A stretch of 64,000 nt of DNA from Chamaea fasciata (GCA_029207755.1 JARCOQ010000005.1:47643563-47707562); one strand, 5' to 3'; counted from the stretch's first letter, positions 13,701 to 27,431 are shown. Notes: a model not told the origin generated them from the sequence alone. Program-made: numbers and translations.

Positions 13701-13999
13701 CTGGTTCTTTAAGCCTGCACCCATATTTTATTGCTTGCACATTGATGTCTCGTGCATCTTCATCCTTTTTCTTCATGCGCTGTGGACTTTTGCTGGAAAC
13801 TGTACTTTGGACAATGGCACAAATCAGCTCCCACCAGGTGTTCACCAGCCTCGCCAGTTTACCACAGTGGGGGCTGTGGGAAAAGACAAGTTAACGGAGT
13901 AGCTTCTGTGGTCCCCGATGGCATCAAATTATCTCTCCCGTTCTCTTTGTACGTGTGAGCTTCCCGAAGAACGTCATTCAGTCATTTTTTTCTAGCAGT
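10764..13999. other. SMCO3 3' flank and intergenic spacer
   Basis: Non-coding sequence with candidate poly(A) signals at 11,226-11,231 and 11,701-11,706, AT-rich tracts at 11,750-11,990, and a short duplicated 'GTATCTTTTTTAGTA' pair near 11,862-11,900. I see no further gene. The open frames near 12,400-13,900 are short and overlap each other. Confidence 0.5.
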
Positions 14000-14700
14000 C
14001 CCTTGGAAGAGCAGCCGGTGCAGGAGCCCAGAGGCATCCCAGCCCCGCTCACGGGGGAGCAGCGCCGCCGCGAGGCCAAGCCCACAACAAACCACGGAAC
14101 AGACCTGAGGCTGCGGGCAGCCCCTGCTCCCGTAGCGCTTTGCATTTATTCCCCACGGACAGAGGCTCCCCACACGCCCCTCGGCTCAACCTTGTTTCAG
14201 GGCACGTTGGGCGATCCCCCCTGGAGAGCCTGGGGGAGCAAAGGCCGCGCTGGCCGCGTTCGCAGCCCTATTTCCACACTGGCCGTACGGGCGCACCCGC
14301 CCGCACCGCGTGTCCACCCGCTCCCAGAGCCCGCCGGGGCCGGTTGGGCACTGGTCTGTATCGTCTGTATCATCCCTATCATCCGTATCACCTCCACCAT
14401 CCGTATCACCTCCACCATTCCTATCCCTGCCGCTCTCCCCGCCCCGGCCTGCCCCCGGTTCCGCCCCGACTTGCCGCCCCGCCCCAGGTCCAACCATAGA
14501 GTTGGAGCCTCCGAGGGGGAGCGAGGGGCGGCGGAACCATCGAGCCGGGGCCGCCGCTTCCGGAGCGCGGCTCCGCGCCGCCACTCGGTGCCGGTGCAAG
14601 ATGGCGGCGGGGCCGCGGTGGCGGGCGCGGGGCTGAGCGAGGCCGCTGCAGCCGGGGGCAGCCGGGCCCGGCCGGCCCGAGGGGTGAGAGGGGCGCGGCG
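14000..14700 (+). promoter_or_regulatory. WBP11: CpG-island promoter and first non-coding exon of WBP11
   Basis: GC content and CpG density rise sharply from about 14,000. The stretch around 14,590-14,683 (with ATGGCGGCGGGG near 14,600) ends in a consensus donor, GGGTGAGAG, at 14,684. This is consistent with a non-coding first exon spliced to the ATG exon at 15,762. No TATA box is evident, as expected for a housekeeping promoter. A degenerate 18-bp tandem repeat (CCGTATCACCTCCACCAT twice) lies at about 14,382-14,417. The transcription start cannot be fixed by eye, and a long open frame across the island is a composition artefact. Confidence 0.65.
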
Positions 14701-15761
14701 GTGCTGGGCTGCCAGGAGAAGAGAGGCGAGGAGAGGGCGGCAGTTCGCGCTGCCTCATTTTCTTCCTCTTTCCATCGGGCGGGAGTAGGAGGGAGGGCTT
14801 TCTGCCCCGTCCCCCTGTGGCCAAAAGAATAATGAATTTAGTGCTTGATTTATTTTATATATGTATTTTTTGTTCACCTTCGGCCGTTAACTTGGTGCGT
14901 TGAAACTCTTTAGTCTGGGTCCTTAGAAGATGTGAAATCGAGGTTTCGGAAATTTGTTCTTTTTTCCTTTAGCCTTTAAATATATAAATATGGGAAATAC
15001 GGGGTGTAGTTGTAAATCCGACCTGTTTGGTGAGTTTCCCACCTGAAGAAGCGATAGTGTCTTGCAAAAGGAAAAAACAAACCCACCCCAGGGTTTTGGC
15101 AGGGTAGTGGGTTTGGACGGGGAGGGAGAGAAGAAACATCCCTGGCTGTAGTTTGGACACTTACTTAGCCAGCTGTAAGCTGAAGAAATGTAGAAAGACA
15201 GGAAATAATTTTTTGCAGAATAATCCTAGACATATTGATACAGTGAGTGCTGGGGAGAGATATCAGGGGCAGTGAGAAGTCTGAGGAAGAGAGGATTTGT
15301 GGGGAAACATTTGAGATTTTGGGGAAACATTTGAAACAGAAAGGTGAAAACTGGAGAGCATTTATGAAAGTGAATGAGAAGCTAATACACTCTTAGAAAA
15401 ACAGAATATGTGTTCCTCTGTGCCCTACACCCCTCCACAGTGTAAGCACAAAGCTTCTTGGTTTGAGTTGTAGCGTGAATAATAACAAACTCATCAATTA
15501 GTTTAAAATTATAACGTACTAAAGTAGTAGTAAGTGGGTATTTAGATAAATTGTAGTACTTTGTTGGAGTAGGGCAATTTTGATACAGGTGCTGAGCTCA
15601 TAGTCAGGTTTGAGGACCTTAAAGGTGTTTGAGCTCTTCAAGGGAGTAACTTGCTGATAGAAGAGAGACAAGCATCCTCAGGCTATCAGTCTGTAGGACC
15701 TGAAACCATGTCATCTTTTCCAGGTCCCTCCCCCTTTTTTTAGTTTTGATTTTTGAGGCAG

Positions 15762-15777
15762 AAGAAAAAAGATCAAA
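15762..15777 (+). other. WBP11: 5' UTR part of the WBP11 ATG exon
   Basis: The likely acceptor GAGGCAG ends at 15,761, leaving 16 nt of leader before the ATG at 15,778. An alternative acceptor, TTTTTTTAG, ends near 15,742 and would lengthen the leader without changing the protein. Confidence 0.55.
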
Positions 15778-18700
15778 ATGGGGCGGAGATCTACATCATC
15801 CACCAAGAGTGGGAAGTTTATGAATCCCACGGATCAGGCCCGTAAGTATCCATGAAAGCCAAGCAGGTGGGAATGGGGAGTGCCTGGAGGAGCAGATAAA
15901 AAGCTTTCTCTGAGGATAAAATCCTCACTTGTGGATCAGAACAGTTTCTCTAACTTGAAAAACATTATCTCAGTTTTATCTGGGAAAGCTGCTTGCTTTC
16001 ATGTTCTTGCTTCTGTGAAGTATTTACCTCTTGGTTTTCTGCTGGTTATCAGTGTTGGAAGGCCTTTGTACTTAGCTGTTGGATAAACTGCAGGCTGCTT
16101 CCTGGGACAGAGTTAATCTGTCCCAGGCAGGAAATTGAGGAACATGTCAAATTTTGCAGGTGCTCTGGTTAGATGGGGGAGTTGTCTTACTGTTTTTTTC
16201 TGTTTTTGGTAACATGCCAGGTTATCAATACTCAGCAAATAAAGAAAATCCGGACTCCCACAATGGATATGGTTTATTTCAGAGGCATTCTTAAGGCCTA
16301 CATATTTTTAAAGTGTGTTGTCTGATGACTCTATTTCAGCTTCCGTGCAACAGTCTTTTCATGATTGCACCTGTTACTATGACTTGGGTTGCTTATTGTT
16401 CTTTTTTTTGTATGGAAAAAACCCTGCTTCTGAAGACATGAAGACTGCAGTATCTCTTTTTTCTCTATAAAACACAAGAAATACAAATCTATTTCATGTC
16501 ATATTTCTCTTTCACTGGGAAGCTGAATTACAGTAAGTGTTTGTAAAATGAGTGAACTGTTGAGAAACAGCCCTAGTCTTGTTGAAGGAAAGGTTCTTTG
16601 TTAATTTGATTTTGTCTTTCAAGTTGTTATTTTCTTTTTCTTTTTCCCTCTAGGGAAGGAAGCTCGGAAAAGGGAACTAAAGAAGGTAAATTAGGAGATT
16701 ATGGAACGTTTAGTTGGCATGTCCTGTACTGTCTATCATGTGTGTCATTGTAAAGGGCCATAAATAGGCTGTGGATATTTTGGTTGATATCCTAAGACTG
16801 ACTTTGGAAATGTCATCCAAATGTGTAGTTTAAAAAAAACATAGAAGTCTTGAACATCCCCAGCTGTTTTTAAACTTGTAATTATTTTTGAAACATTGCT
16901 GGAGATACTTAGTAATTAAAAAACCCCAAAACAACAAAGCAAAGAAGCAAGCAACAAACAAACAAAAAAAAATCCAGACAAAGCATCCAAAACTCACACA
17001 CTTCATAGTGTGTTTTACTGTATTTTGTCAGTTGGTTATTGTGTTGATTGTATGTGTTTAGGTGGAGTGAAGGAATGGTAGTAGCATTTGCAATTACCAA
17101 GGTAGCAGAATTAAAATTACCAGAAGTTTTAATTAGATTTCCTGCTGATTTGTGCCATGGTGAGCATTTTCAGGATGCTTTGAGGTGTGATTTTTTTCTT
17201 CAGACTGGAAATACTGAGAAAGGGGTAGCAGATACTTTGTGTCTTTCTACTGTGAAACTTTTCTATCTGCTTGATCTCTGATCTTAGAACAAAAAGCAAC
17301 GGATGATGGTACGAGCAGCTGTACTGAAGATGAAAGATCCAAAGCAGATTATCCGGGACATGGAAAAATTGGATGAGATGGGTGAGTGAAAGGTACCAGG
17401 TATTGGACTTAGGAAGTAGTTTATGTAGATGTACAGTGTACATTTAACTGCCAGTGGGGGAGACTGAAATAGAGTAATCTTTTACCCTTTCCTGTTAGAA
17501 AGGGGAATTCTGTGAGTACCTGGGGTTTGATTATGATTTGAGGTGTTGTGGTGCCATCAAAGAGGACTCTTTTCCTAGAAGATGATTGTTAAGAAGAATG
17601 AGTAGTATGTGTGAGTGCTGCTAATACAGAGTTCAAGGAGGGGATTGTCATAAAGCTGAAGACTTCCTGGAAACAAGGATTGGAACTTGTTTTGAAACAG
17701 TTTCATTCATCATAGTTGTGCAATAAAGTAATTTGCAAATTTTTTGGTCACTTTTTTTGCTGTCTTGGATCAGAGTTTAACCCAGTGCAGCAGCCACAGC
17801 TTAATGAGAAAGTGCTGAAGGATAAACGCAAAAAGCTCCGTGAGACTTTTGAACGTATCTTGCGTCTCTACGAGAAGGAAAATCCAGATATCTATAAAGA
17901 ACTGCGCAAGTTGGAAGTGGAGTACGAGCAGAAGAGAGCACAACTCAGCCAGTATTTTGATGCTGTCAAGGTAATGCTTACTGTAGTTCAGTCTTGTAAC
18001 TGTGGTGGTGTATTCTCTTTGCTCATTTGGTGTCACAGTTACAGAGGAAGGGAGATTTTATGTGAGTTCAGCATCTTGTGGCCCATATGGATGCTAATTT
18101 GCATAGTGTCTCAAATTAGAGCATTTCAGTGAAGACAGTGTGGTGGTTGTCAGGTCACTGTCTTTCTCTGATACACTGATCTCATTCAACATGAAAAGAG
18201 GAAAGGGAAATTCGTGTTGAAAATCAGCAATATCAGCCTTTTGTGTTCTGTATTAGAGAGCAAGCCTGTGAGTGTGCAGTTGATATTTCTGTGAGTTTCT
18301 GCTAAATCTCTTGTGGGAAATAATGAGAATCCTTTGGCATTCCTTTAAAGATCTTTCTCTAATATTCATCCCTACCGTGCTGGAGAGCACAGTGTTGTGA
18401 AAGTGCAAGGATCTGTAAGGCCTTTTTTTTTTCTTTCCTTTGGAACATGCAGCAGTCTGTTACTTGAATGCTTAAAAAACGCTAAAGCATAGCCACACTT
18501 GTCTGCAGTCTCTTCATTTTGTAGACTGGAGGTCTAAAAGAAGATAAAAACTTGACTGAGTTTTGACTGAAATACTAAAGCTTTTCATGGGTGCATTGCG
18601 AGTGCTTTGGTTTGCATTGAAAACTTTTACTGTTGACACTTTCCCAAATTTCTTTCATGGACTGCTGCAAGATAACACGCCCTAAGAGCATACACGTTTA

Positions 18701-21700
18701 GTAAGTGGTGGCAGGTTCCATATGTTCTTTACTTAAGAAAAGTAATGAGTTTGTGCAGTAGCTTCTGTGGGAGTACTCCATTCTCTTTTTGCTTTTTTTC
18801 TCTCCCTTCTAGAATGCTCAGCATGTTGAAGTGGAAAGTATCCCTTTACCAGATATGCCTCATGCTCCCTCCAACATCCTCATACAGGACATTCCCCTTC
18901 CAGGGGCTCAACCACCTTCTATCCTCAAGAAGACATCAGCCTATGGGTATGTGGAAAAAGAAACTTAAAGGGGAAGTAAGAAGGAAGCATTACAGGGGAG
19001 AAGCTAGAGGTAGAAACAGAGGTAATGTTGACTCGTAGAAGTCAGGAATTCTGTGCAAGTGAATTGTGCTTTCTTTTAACCAAAGCTCTTTTTAATCTTT
19101 CCCCACTGTTACAGCTTTTTGTTTAAATTTCTTTGAGTAATACATTATGCCTTCTAGTTTTTGTCTTTTTCATGTCAGGAAAACTTAGAGCTCTACTGTT
19201 TTGAACATGAATGCCCCTTAAATCGCCATATGTGTGTTCTTTTGTCCTGCTGGCATATTCAGTGTATATGAATAGTTCGTATAAACTCCTAGTTTGCTTG
19301 GTTTTGTTCTGTGGGGTTTTTTTTATTTCATTCTAGTACTAGTTTTTTTCTATTGCTTTCTGAATAGCCTTCTATTTTCACTAATTCTGTGATTATTTAA
19401 TTTATTTTTTGTCGGAGGATTCAATAGTTGATTTTTTTCAGCATTGTCTTCAGTTGCTTTCTGAGGGGCCTTTGTCTGATCTTCTGCAGTTGTGTGTTTG
19501 TGGTTGTAAACTCTGTGTCAAATCTATACGTTTTAAATGTTCATGCTTCTTTTTAGAAGTCTGCATAAGCACTGGTGAGAGAAGGCTAAATAATTTGACT
19601 AAAGACATGTTTGCTTTAATTGTGTTCCTACATTTCTCATTTCCTTTCTTATTTCCAGACCACCAGTTCGGTCCATTTCTGTGCTTCCTCCTCCGGGGCT
19701 TGGTGTTCCACGTTTACCTCCAGGCAGGAAACCCCCTGGACCTCCACCAGGGCCCCCCCCACCTCAGGTCCTACAGATGTATGGCCGGAAAGTGGGTTTC
19801 ACCTTGGACGTGACTCCTCGAAGGCGAGAGGAGGAGATTTCGTACAGTTCTGAAGCAGGTAAGGACTTTTCCTATTCCTCTCTGGGGTTTTCCTTGGCCT
19901 CTGTTTTGCTATGAATGGTACCGCTGTGAGTACAGTGTGCCCTAGACAGAGTGTTCTCTGGACACTATGAATGTTAACATTACTTGAAAGACTCTTATTA
20001 AGTGATTGCTCCTCTGAGGTAATTCAGATATGTTCATAATATCTGCAATTTTGCTACCAGCTGTATTTTTAAATGTTGAAACTTTTAATTACATGTCTCA
20101 GATACTTCTTTTAGGTAGGTATCACAGATTAGGTTTTTTTGGATGAACCCTTACAGTGCTGAAACATGGTTCATATAATCCCTTTAAAAAACGCAATCGC
20201 TCTTGGAGAAATCTTCTATTTTTAAAAAAATCAAATAAACACCCCCAAACTAAAACCACAACAAAACCCACAACTGGCCCTGAGTGTGCATTTGCTAGGA
20301 GAACATAGGTCCTCTTTTTCATACAGTTGTGTATCATCCCTAGAAACTCTTGTGACTAGGTGGATTAGCTTTGTTTCATGCCAGAAGGCATCAAAACATT
20401 TCAGTGGTGGGCAGTTGCTGAGTAGAAGTTAATGAATGAGCTGCAGTGGCAGTTGCCTTCACTTTTTTGCTGTGCAAATTAATCAGCAGGTTAATATGAA
20501 ATCTTACAGATTTTCCAAAATGTCCTTTAAGAATATGTGCTAAGAAGTAAAGGGATGACAGTTTGTCCATGCAGTTGCTAAGGGGATTATTGTGACTGTA
20601 AACATACACTGGTGTAAAGGAATATTTTGTATTTGGAGTTGGTGCATTTCCTAATACTTTGCTTTCTGCAGGACAGAGAGGCCACGATGACGACATGTCC
20701 AGCACTAGTGAAGATGAAGGTTATCCTGAGGATATGGATCAAGACAAGCACGATGAGAGCAGTGATGACAGTGACAGCGATAGGTCAGATGCAGACAGTG
20801 AAGGAGAGGACTTCCTGCATCGTGATAATGACAAGGAGAGGGAAGGTGGTGAAGAAAAGAAATCGGGTATGAAGGGGAAATGAGAGACTGGGAGTTGATT
20901 TTTCAAAAGAAAAACACTACTTGATGGAGTTGAGGGGGTGTGTATATTTTATTCAGTCAGCTAACTATGTTCTATCTCACCTAAATTTTGGCTAAAGGAG
21001 TTTTATTAATAAATGAATCAGGAGGAGGCTATCTAGAAGTGAAGCAACTTTCAAATAAACTTGTTTTCTTAAAAGTTGTGTTACCTTATAGCTCACAAGC
21101 CATTTTTCACCCAAATCACTGCATTGGTAAGATACCCTACAAAATTAAGCCTCCATGTAAAATATGCTCACTTGCCTGGGGGAGACTCATTGGTAGAGAA
21201 TATTAGGTTAGCAAAACTTTAGTCAGAAACACAAGTGTTAGCTCTTATCTAAGGAGCATTATGTTAGACTGATAACAGGTATCGACGTAGCTATCTGATT
21301 TTTCTTACTTTCTTCCCACCTGCTGTCACCCTCATCTGTACCCTGCTTTTCACCAGGTCACAGCGTCCGGTTTGCAGACATGCCTGGGAAGTCACGAAAG
21401 AAGAAAAAGAACATGAAAGAACTGACTCCACTCCAGGCCATGATGTTACGAATGGCAGGTGAGTAAGGTGGATATAATATGGAGTGATATGCTATTAGGC
21501 TTCCAGTTAAGGGTTATGTGGCCAGCTTACTTTGCACAGGTTTTATTTTGTAGAGTAAATACTTTTACTATCATAATGTAGGCTCTGCTGAGAGTATCGG
21601 CTCTCATTCGGTGTTTGAGTTATAGTTTGGTTTTTGCTTCTTTGTTTCTTTTTGTTTAGGTTTTGTTTGTTTGTTTGTTTGTTTTGTGGCTTTTTTAAAA

Positions 21701-24700
21701 TTTATTTTTGTTTAAGTGATGTGTGTGTTTTGCATAGCAGAATTGAAGTTAAGAGTAGCAGTTTAGTGGTTTTTTCTTCAAAACTTTTCCTTGCTTAACT
21801 TTTAAGCAGTTGTTCAAATGAAATACGAATATCTTGGTGAAAGAGAAAGGGTAACATTGTCTGCATGCTCAGCATGTAACCTGTAAGGATTTGTACTCCC
21901 TAAAAATACCCTTCTGCTGAGATAAGATGTCTTGGTTTGGAAAGACAGGTGTCTGCTAAGGAAGGCAGGAGTCTCCCGTGAAATGAAGCATGTAAATCTC
22001 CTACCTCCGAATTATTATAATTTTGAAATTAAGGGGCTTTCAGGCAAAGATATAAGAATAGGAATAACAGTTCTTTACTAGGAAAATTAAAATAAAAATG
22101 TAGTAGTACAAAAAAAAAGCAAACGAACAAGAAAACACTGACAGAGTCAGAATACAGCCTGACACCCTGTTGGTCAGGGTGTTGGTAGCAATCCAGTTAA
22201 GTCCTCCTGGAGTGACAGATGTGGTTCTGTTGGAGCAGGGATGATCCTGTAGAAGGGTGTAGTTTTCCTCTGAAGGAAAGATGGATGGATCCACTGGGTG
22301 GAGCATCTCACAATGGAATCTTATCAGTCATGCAGTGAGATTCAATGACCCATTAACAGCAGATATTCCCCAAGTTAAGAGGGATGGGTCATAGAAGAGA
22401 TAAAGAACACTGCCCCAGCTGGTTTTAACAGATGGTCATACTTTTGATTACATTTTTAAATTTATTGTGGCATTGTGTCCACAATCCCCTGTTGCTTCAC
22501 CTCCCCACAAACTCCCTTAAGGCAGAGATTAAATAGCAGCAGTTTAAGTTGGTAGTACAAGTTTCAGGTCCCAGAGAAACACATAATTCTTGTTGTCAGA
22601 GCTCTCTCTAGAACAGCAATTATTTTTCTATTTTTTTAAATTTGTTTTCATTTTATGTTTAACAGTAAAAAGTGGTCAGATTTCTTCCCTTTGAAGTAAG
22701 GTTTATATTTCTCTTGCTTCTTTTTATTTTATTCTGTGTACTCAGTTTTCTCTAATGTTCACAAAGATGTTATGCGTAGGCAGATTTTATAAGTGTATCT
22801 CCATATCCAGGTCAAGAAATTCCAGAAGAAGGGAGAGAAGTGGAGGAATACTCAGAAGAAGAGGAGGAGGAGGAAGAGGACTCAGAGTCTGAAGAAACAT
22901 CACAGCAACAACAGCAGCAACAACTCAGTGAGGAAGCACTTGCAGAGACCGGGTCCTCTACTGCGACTTCCCAGGCACAGCAGCAGCAACAGAGTGCACA
23001 GGCTGTGCCTCCAACTCAGATACAGGCACCTCCCATGCCTGGGCCTCCTCCGCTGGGACCACCTCCAGCCCCTCCACTGAGGCCCCCAGGCCCTCCCACT
23101 GGCCTTCCTCCTGGCCCTCCACCAGGTGAATACTTGATTTGCTCTGCTTTGAGGGATGCAGGCTCTCAGGCAGTGCTATCAATTCGGGAGTTTGGAAGCT
23201 GCAGAATGTGTTGCAGGTGGAGTATATGAACCGGATTACTGAGTCTGTCATCAGTCTACATCATCGTTGCTGTACCTTGCTTTTGAGGCATCAGGCTCCT
23301 GTAGCTGTAGCCTCCCTGATGGTTGTCTTTGTTAGAGCCAACACTGGCAGACAGGAGTAGAGCCAGTGTATGAAGTGGAGTAAAAGAGCAAAGGTACTTA
23401 TTTTTAGGCCAGAAGAAAAGTCAAATGCCACAGAGGAAGGTTTTTAGCTGTTTAAATTCTGACAAACTCAGCTCAGAAGCTGTTACCAATTACTACTTAA
23501 TTGTATGGGGAGGAACCCTTTTTCCATGATACACTGGGACTTTCATACAGATGCTTTAACTGTGTAACTGCTGCCTCTGCTTGAGATTTTGAGAAATTCT
23601 GTTTCATGTGGAAGCTAAGTAATACAGTTTTCATTCATTCATATGTTGAAGATCTTTATGAGAGATCTGATGAGTTTAATTGCGGGGATATATTTTTAAC
23701 TGTGAATTAAATTTATCTTTTGTTTCATGAACGCTTTCAGGAGCTCCTCCGTTCCTGAGACCTCCCGGGTTACCAGGGTTACGTGGGCCTTTGCCTCGAC
23801 TACTGCCACCAGGTCCTCCCCCGGGGCGACCACCTGGTCCTCCCCCAGGCCCCCCACCAGGTCTGCCCCCAGGTCCTCCTCCACGTGGTCCTCCTCCTCG
23901 TCTGCCCCCTCCTGCCCCACCAGGTAAGGGGTTCTGGTTTTTTCAGGGCCACGTCCCTTCTTGCTTTCTTTTTGCAGTCTTGGCTGTGGTGATCAAACCA
24001 GTGAGGTATAATAGGCTGCCAGTTTGTCTTTGTTCCTGTCTATGGCTGCATTGTGCTCTGTGCTGTTAGATTATTCTGTGCAATAACAGGTAAGTGCTAT
24101 GCATAGTTTGGTAGCAAGAAATCTGCCCTCAGAAAAGGAACTTCAGAGTTTAAACTTCTGCTCAGCTGGACTCCTCCTGAACAGCCTCTGGGTGCTGTAA
24201 TGGTGCACCACAAAATGAGTTGAAGATGTAATATTTATTTTTTGTGCCTGGGTCAGACATTTCTGATGACTCATATTCCAGAGGGATGTATTGTCAAGAA
24301 ACTTTATTCTCAGATTATAACTTTAAAAGGGAGCAATAAACCAGCTTCTGTGGCTTTCAGAGTCTGAAGAGCAGCATTTTCAACCCATCATTCAGTACAG
24401 ATGTGAAAAGTTTTTGGTTTTTCTTTTTTTCAGCTACTGCATCCTGTTGGGGATTGTTTTGTTTTTTGTTCTTGGCATTCTGAGCCTGTGCACTTCTGTG
24501 TTGGAATATTTTGAAATTCCCAGATGTGGAGACACCTCACGCTTTCTTTTCGTCTTACAGGCATCCCTCCTCCTCGCCCCGGCATGTTACGGCCGCCTCT
24601 GGTGCCTCCATTAGGCCCTGCCCCACCTGGGCTCTTTCCACCAGCTCCCATTCCAAATCCTGGGGTGCTGAGCGCCCCCCCCAGCTTGATCCAGCGGCCC

Positions 24701-24994
24701 AAGGCGGATGACACCAGCGCGGCCACCATTGAGAAGAAGGCCACGGCCACCATCAGTGCCAAGCCGCAGATCACCAACCCCAAGGCGGAGATCACGCGCT
24801 TCGTGCCCACAGCCTTGCGCGTGCGCCGCGAGAACAAAGGGGCTTCCGCCGCCTCCCAGAGGAAACAAGATGAGGAGCCTGCCCTCCCCTTAACCAAAAC
24901 TGCCCCTAAGGCTGGATCGTCTGCCCCTGTCTCTGTACAGACAAAGGATGATGTGTATGAAGCCTTCATGAAAGAAATGGAAGGGCTCCTGTGA
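15778..24994 (+). CDS. WBP11: WW domain-binding protein 11 (WBP11 / SIPP1 / Npw38BP), 11 coding exons
   Basis: A pre-mRNA splicing factor that binds the WW domain of PQBP1 and regulates protein phosphatase 1. Coding exons: 15778-15841, 16654-16685, 17288-17381, 17774-17970, 18813-18946, 19659-19858, 20672-20866, 21357-21458, 22811-23125, 23741-23923, 24561-24994. All junctions are GT-AG, phases agree, and the total is 1,950 nt (649 residues; human about 641). It starts MGRRSTSSTKSGKFMNP. Seen in order: a basic N-terminus with nuclear-localisation-type KKNKKQR, a coiled-coil region (KRKKLRETFERIL), an acidic Ser/Asp/Glu segment (exon 7 of this list), the PP1-docking RVxF-type motif SVRFAD followed by KSRKKKKN near residue 307, an acidic/poly-Gln exon, and long PPGPPPG proline tracts that are the WW ligands. 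The C-terminus, ending EAFMKEMEGLL, is the conserved family end. The poly-Gln stretches are longer than in human. The promoter is a CpG island and the poly(A) signal is at 25,629. Confidence 0.97.
21928..22483 (-). mobile_element. ERV LTR inserted antisense in a WBP11 intron
   Basis: On the minus strand the block begins TGTGGACACAATG and ends CCAAACCAAGACA, so it has TG...CA ends. Near the 3' side it holds the R/U5-like run AAGAACTGTTATTCCTATTC, CTTTGCCTGAAAGCCCCTTA and TAATTCGGAGG. I recognise this as an LTR type repeated many times in passerine genomes. It lies in the intron between coding exons 8 and 9 (21,459-22,810), opposite to WBP11 transcription, and no internal retroviral genes accompany it. 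No clean target-site duplication was found, so the ends are approximate by a few bases. Confidence 0.7.
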
Positions 24995-25650
24995 CTTGTC
25001 ATGGTCCTAGTCAGCTTTCCTGCCCCTCTGGACACAGATCAGATCGCTGTGGAGGGAGAAGAAGGGAAAGTCCTCCTGCAAGCAATGAAAGGGCATGACT
25101 GGAAATGGTTCCTTACCCACAGGTTAACTTGCCAGTGTGCTGTGAATAGAGGCTGCTGTAGCTGAGATGTGCCTGGGGACCTCCTTTCAGAGCTACCGTG
25201 TCCACTTGGTGAAAGGAAATTGCAGTAAAGAAGGTGATGCTGCTCCTCTCAAGTCTTCCCCCTTCCTTGGAGGGAGATAATGGTACTTGGGGACAGGGGT
25301 GACTATTCTCTGCCTGAATCCTTACACACCCTGGGTGCTCCGGTGAGGGTAATGGAGCAGGTTTTTAAGGAGCCAGAAAAATGTTAGCAGCATTTCATAC
25401 ACAATTTGTTGTCCAGTTTTTATTTTCTGTACTTTTTTTTTCCTGTAAATATTTTATAATCATGTTTTTTAGTTGCAGTGAGGTGGATCAATCATCTTTC
25501 TTCTGGGATAGTCAGGAAGGTAATTTGTTGCATATACTGTTCACTGGAATTTTGCGCCCTCTCCCTTTCATGGTCATCTTAATGGATTTCTGTTGGCTGG
25601 GAAAACTTCATTTTGTCTTGTGAGAGACAATAAATGTTCAGTGTATCAAA
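24995..25650 (+). other. WBP11: WBP11 3' UTR with poly(A) signal
   Basis: Non-coding sequence follows the TGA at 24,992-24,994 and carries AATAAA at 25,629-25,634, followed by a GT-rich stretch (GTTCAGTGT). This is the first strong poly(A) signal after the stop, so the 3' UTR is about 650 nt. Confidence 0.75.
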
Positions 25651-26680
25651 ATACTGCTTTCCCTGTGATTTGTGTAAAACTAGCAGGCAGGTGGAGAGAG
25701 GAGGGAGGTTTCTTTACTCGCCTTGGAAGACGATAGAGGCGTTCAGAACCTCAGAAAAGAAAAGCAATAATCACATTGTAAATAACATATACTTACTTTT
25801 TCACACTAAACTTCTGCTCTATTCTTGTTTTTAAGTTCCTAAACATCCCTTTTAACCTTTATTGGTAGCTAGTAAAAACTTAAGTCCTGAAATACTACTA
25901 CTACTTACAAACCAATTTATTTTAAATACTCTGATTGGAAGCTTTGCTTTGTATCAAGCCTCAGACAAGCACTGGGCGCATCATGGACAGGCTCCCTTAA
26001 GTTAAAATTAGTAAAACATTTTAATGTTACAAGATTGACAGATAATTTTACTTGTGGCTAATATTCAAACAATACATTTAGTTGACTGTAAGTTTCAGGC
26101 TTAGCTGAATGCACCATGTTTTGAGGTTAAATCTGCTTTAAGGAGACAAAGTTATCAGCTAACCAAACTTACACTTGGAAACTTCAAATCTATTTTCACA
26201 AATTCTGGACACAATCAAAAACGTTTGCACAGCGGTTCTCTATACAGTAAAATTTACATGAACTCACCCACCTAATGCATATTCTCCACCTTCCTAATGC
26301 ATATTCTGTGATGTAACTACACAATTATTGAAACACAAAGTTCTTTATTGAGCAACTTCTGTTGTGTAAGTTATATGAGGACATTAGTTATGTTTACAAA
26401 AGTTGAGAAGATTCAGCATGGAGACAGACAATTCAGCTTGAAAACACCAAAATGCGTCTGATTACAGCAATACTGCAGTTATTTACCTCTAGAATCAGAG
26501 AAACGTATTACGTGTTCCTGCCTAGTTTCTACACATATCGGTAGTGCTGGGGTGTAAATGCTTCTACTCAAATTAAGCTTCTATCTTGGCAATAAGACAT
26601 TTTTAAAGTAGCCCTGCAGTAGCATTTCTGAGGTTTAAAATACAGGCTGATTTCTAAACACACAGCGATGGCATTTAGCG
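25651..26680. other. AT-rich spacer between WBP11 and the histone cluster
   Basis: No gene is visible. A short near-duplicate 'CCTAATGCATATTCT' pair lies at about 26,272-26,308. GC content rises at 26,650 into the H2A.J promoter. Confidence 0.5.
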
Positions 26681-26824
26681 GGAGTTTCCCCCGTTACGGG
26701 GCGGCAGCTGTGCTCCCCTGCTCTCCTCGGGCGGGCGGGAAGGCGTTTCCCCAGCGCTGTCCTCGCTCAAGGAGCGGGGCCGGGGCGGCCGCGGGGGCAG
26801 CTCCTCCAGAGCGGCCGCCGGCGG

Positions 26825-26930
26825 CTCCCATTGGTCGGATTTGGATCCGCGGCGCCATTGGTCGGAGCGAGCCAGAGAGCGCTGCAGCCAATCAGAGAGC
26901 CGGCGGGGCGCGCGCAGGAGCTATAAAAGC
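26825..26930 (+). promoter_or_regulatory. H2AJ: H2A.J promoter: CCAAT boxes and TATA box
   Basis: Inverted CCAAT boxes (ATTGG) lie at 26,830-26,834 and 26,857-26,861, a direct CCAAT at 26,888-26,892, and TATAAAA at 26,922-26,928. The ATG is about 75 bp past the TATA box. The region is a CpG island. Repeated CCAAT boxes are typical of H2A/H2B promoters (NF-Y sites); no H2B gene lies on the opposite side here. Confidence 0.8.
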
Positions 26931-26959
26931 GGCCGCGCGCGGGGCGCAGGGACACGTGA

Positions 26960-27391
<432 letters not shown>

Positions 27392-27431
27392 AACAGCGCG
27401 AGGAGCGTTCCCACCTCGAAAGTAACCCAAA

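Noticed and set aside
13955..14824. 277- and 212-codon frames across the WBP11 CpG island
   Set aside because: They overlap each other on opposite strands in CpG-island sequence, and one runs across the first-exon donor.
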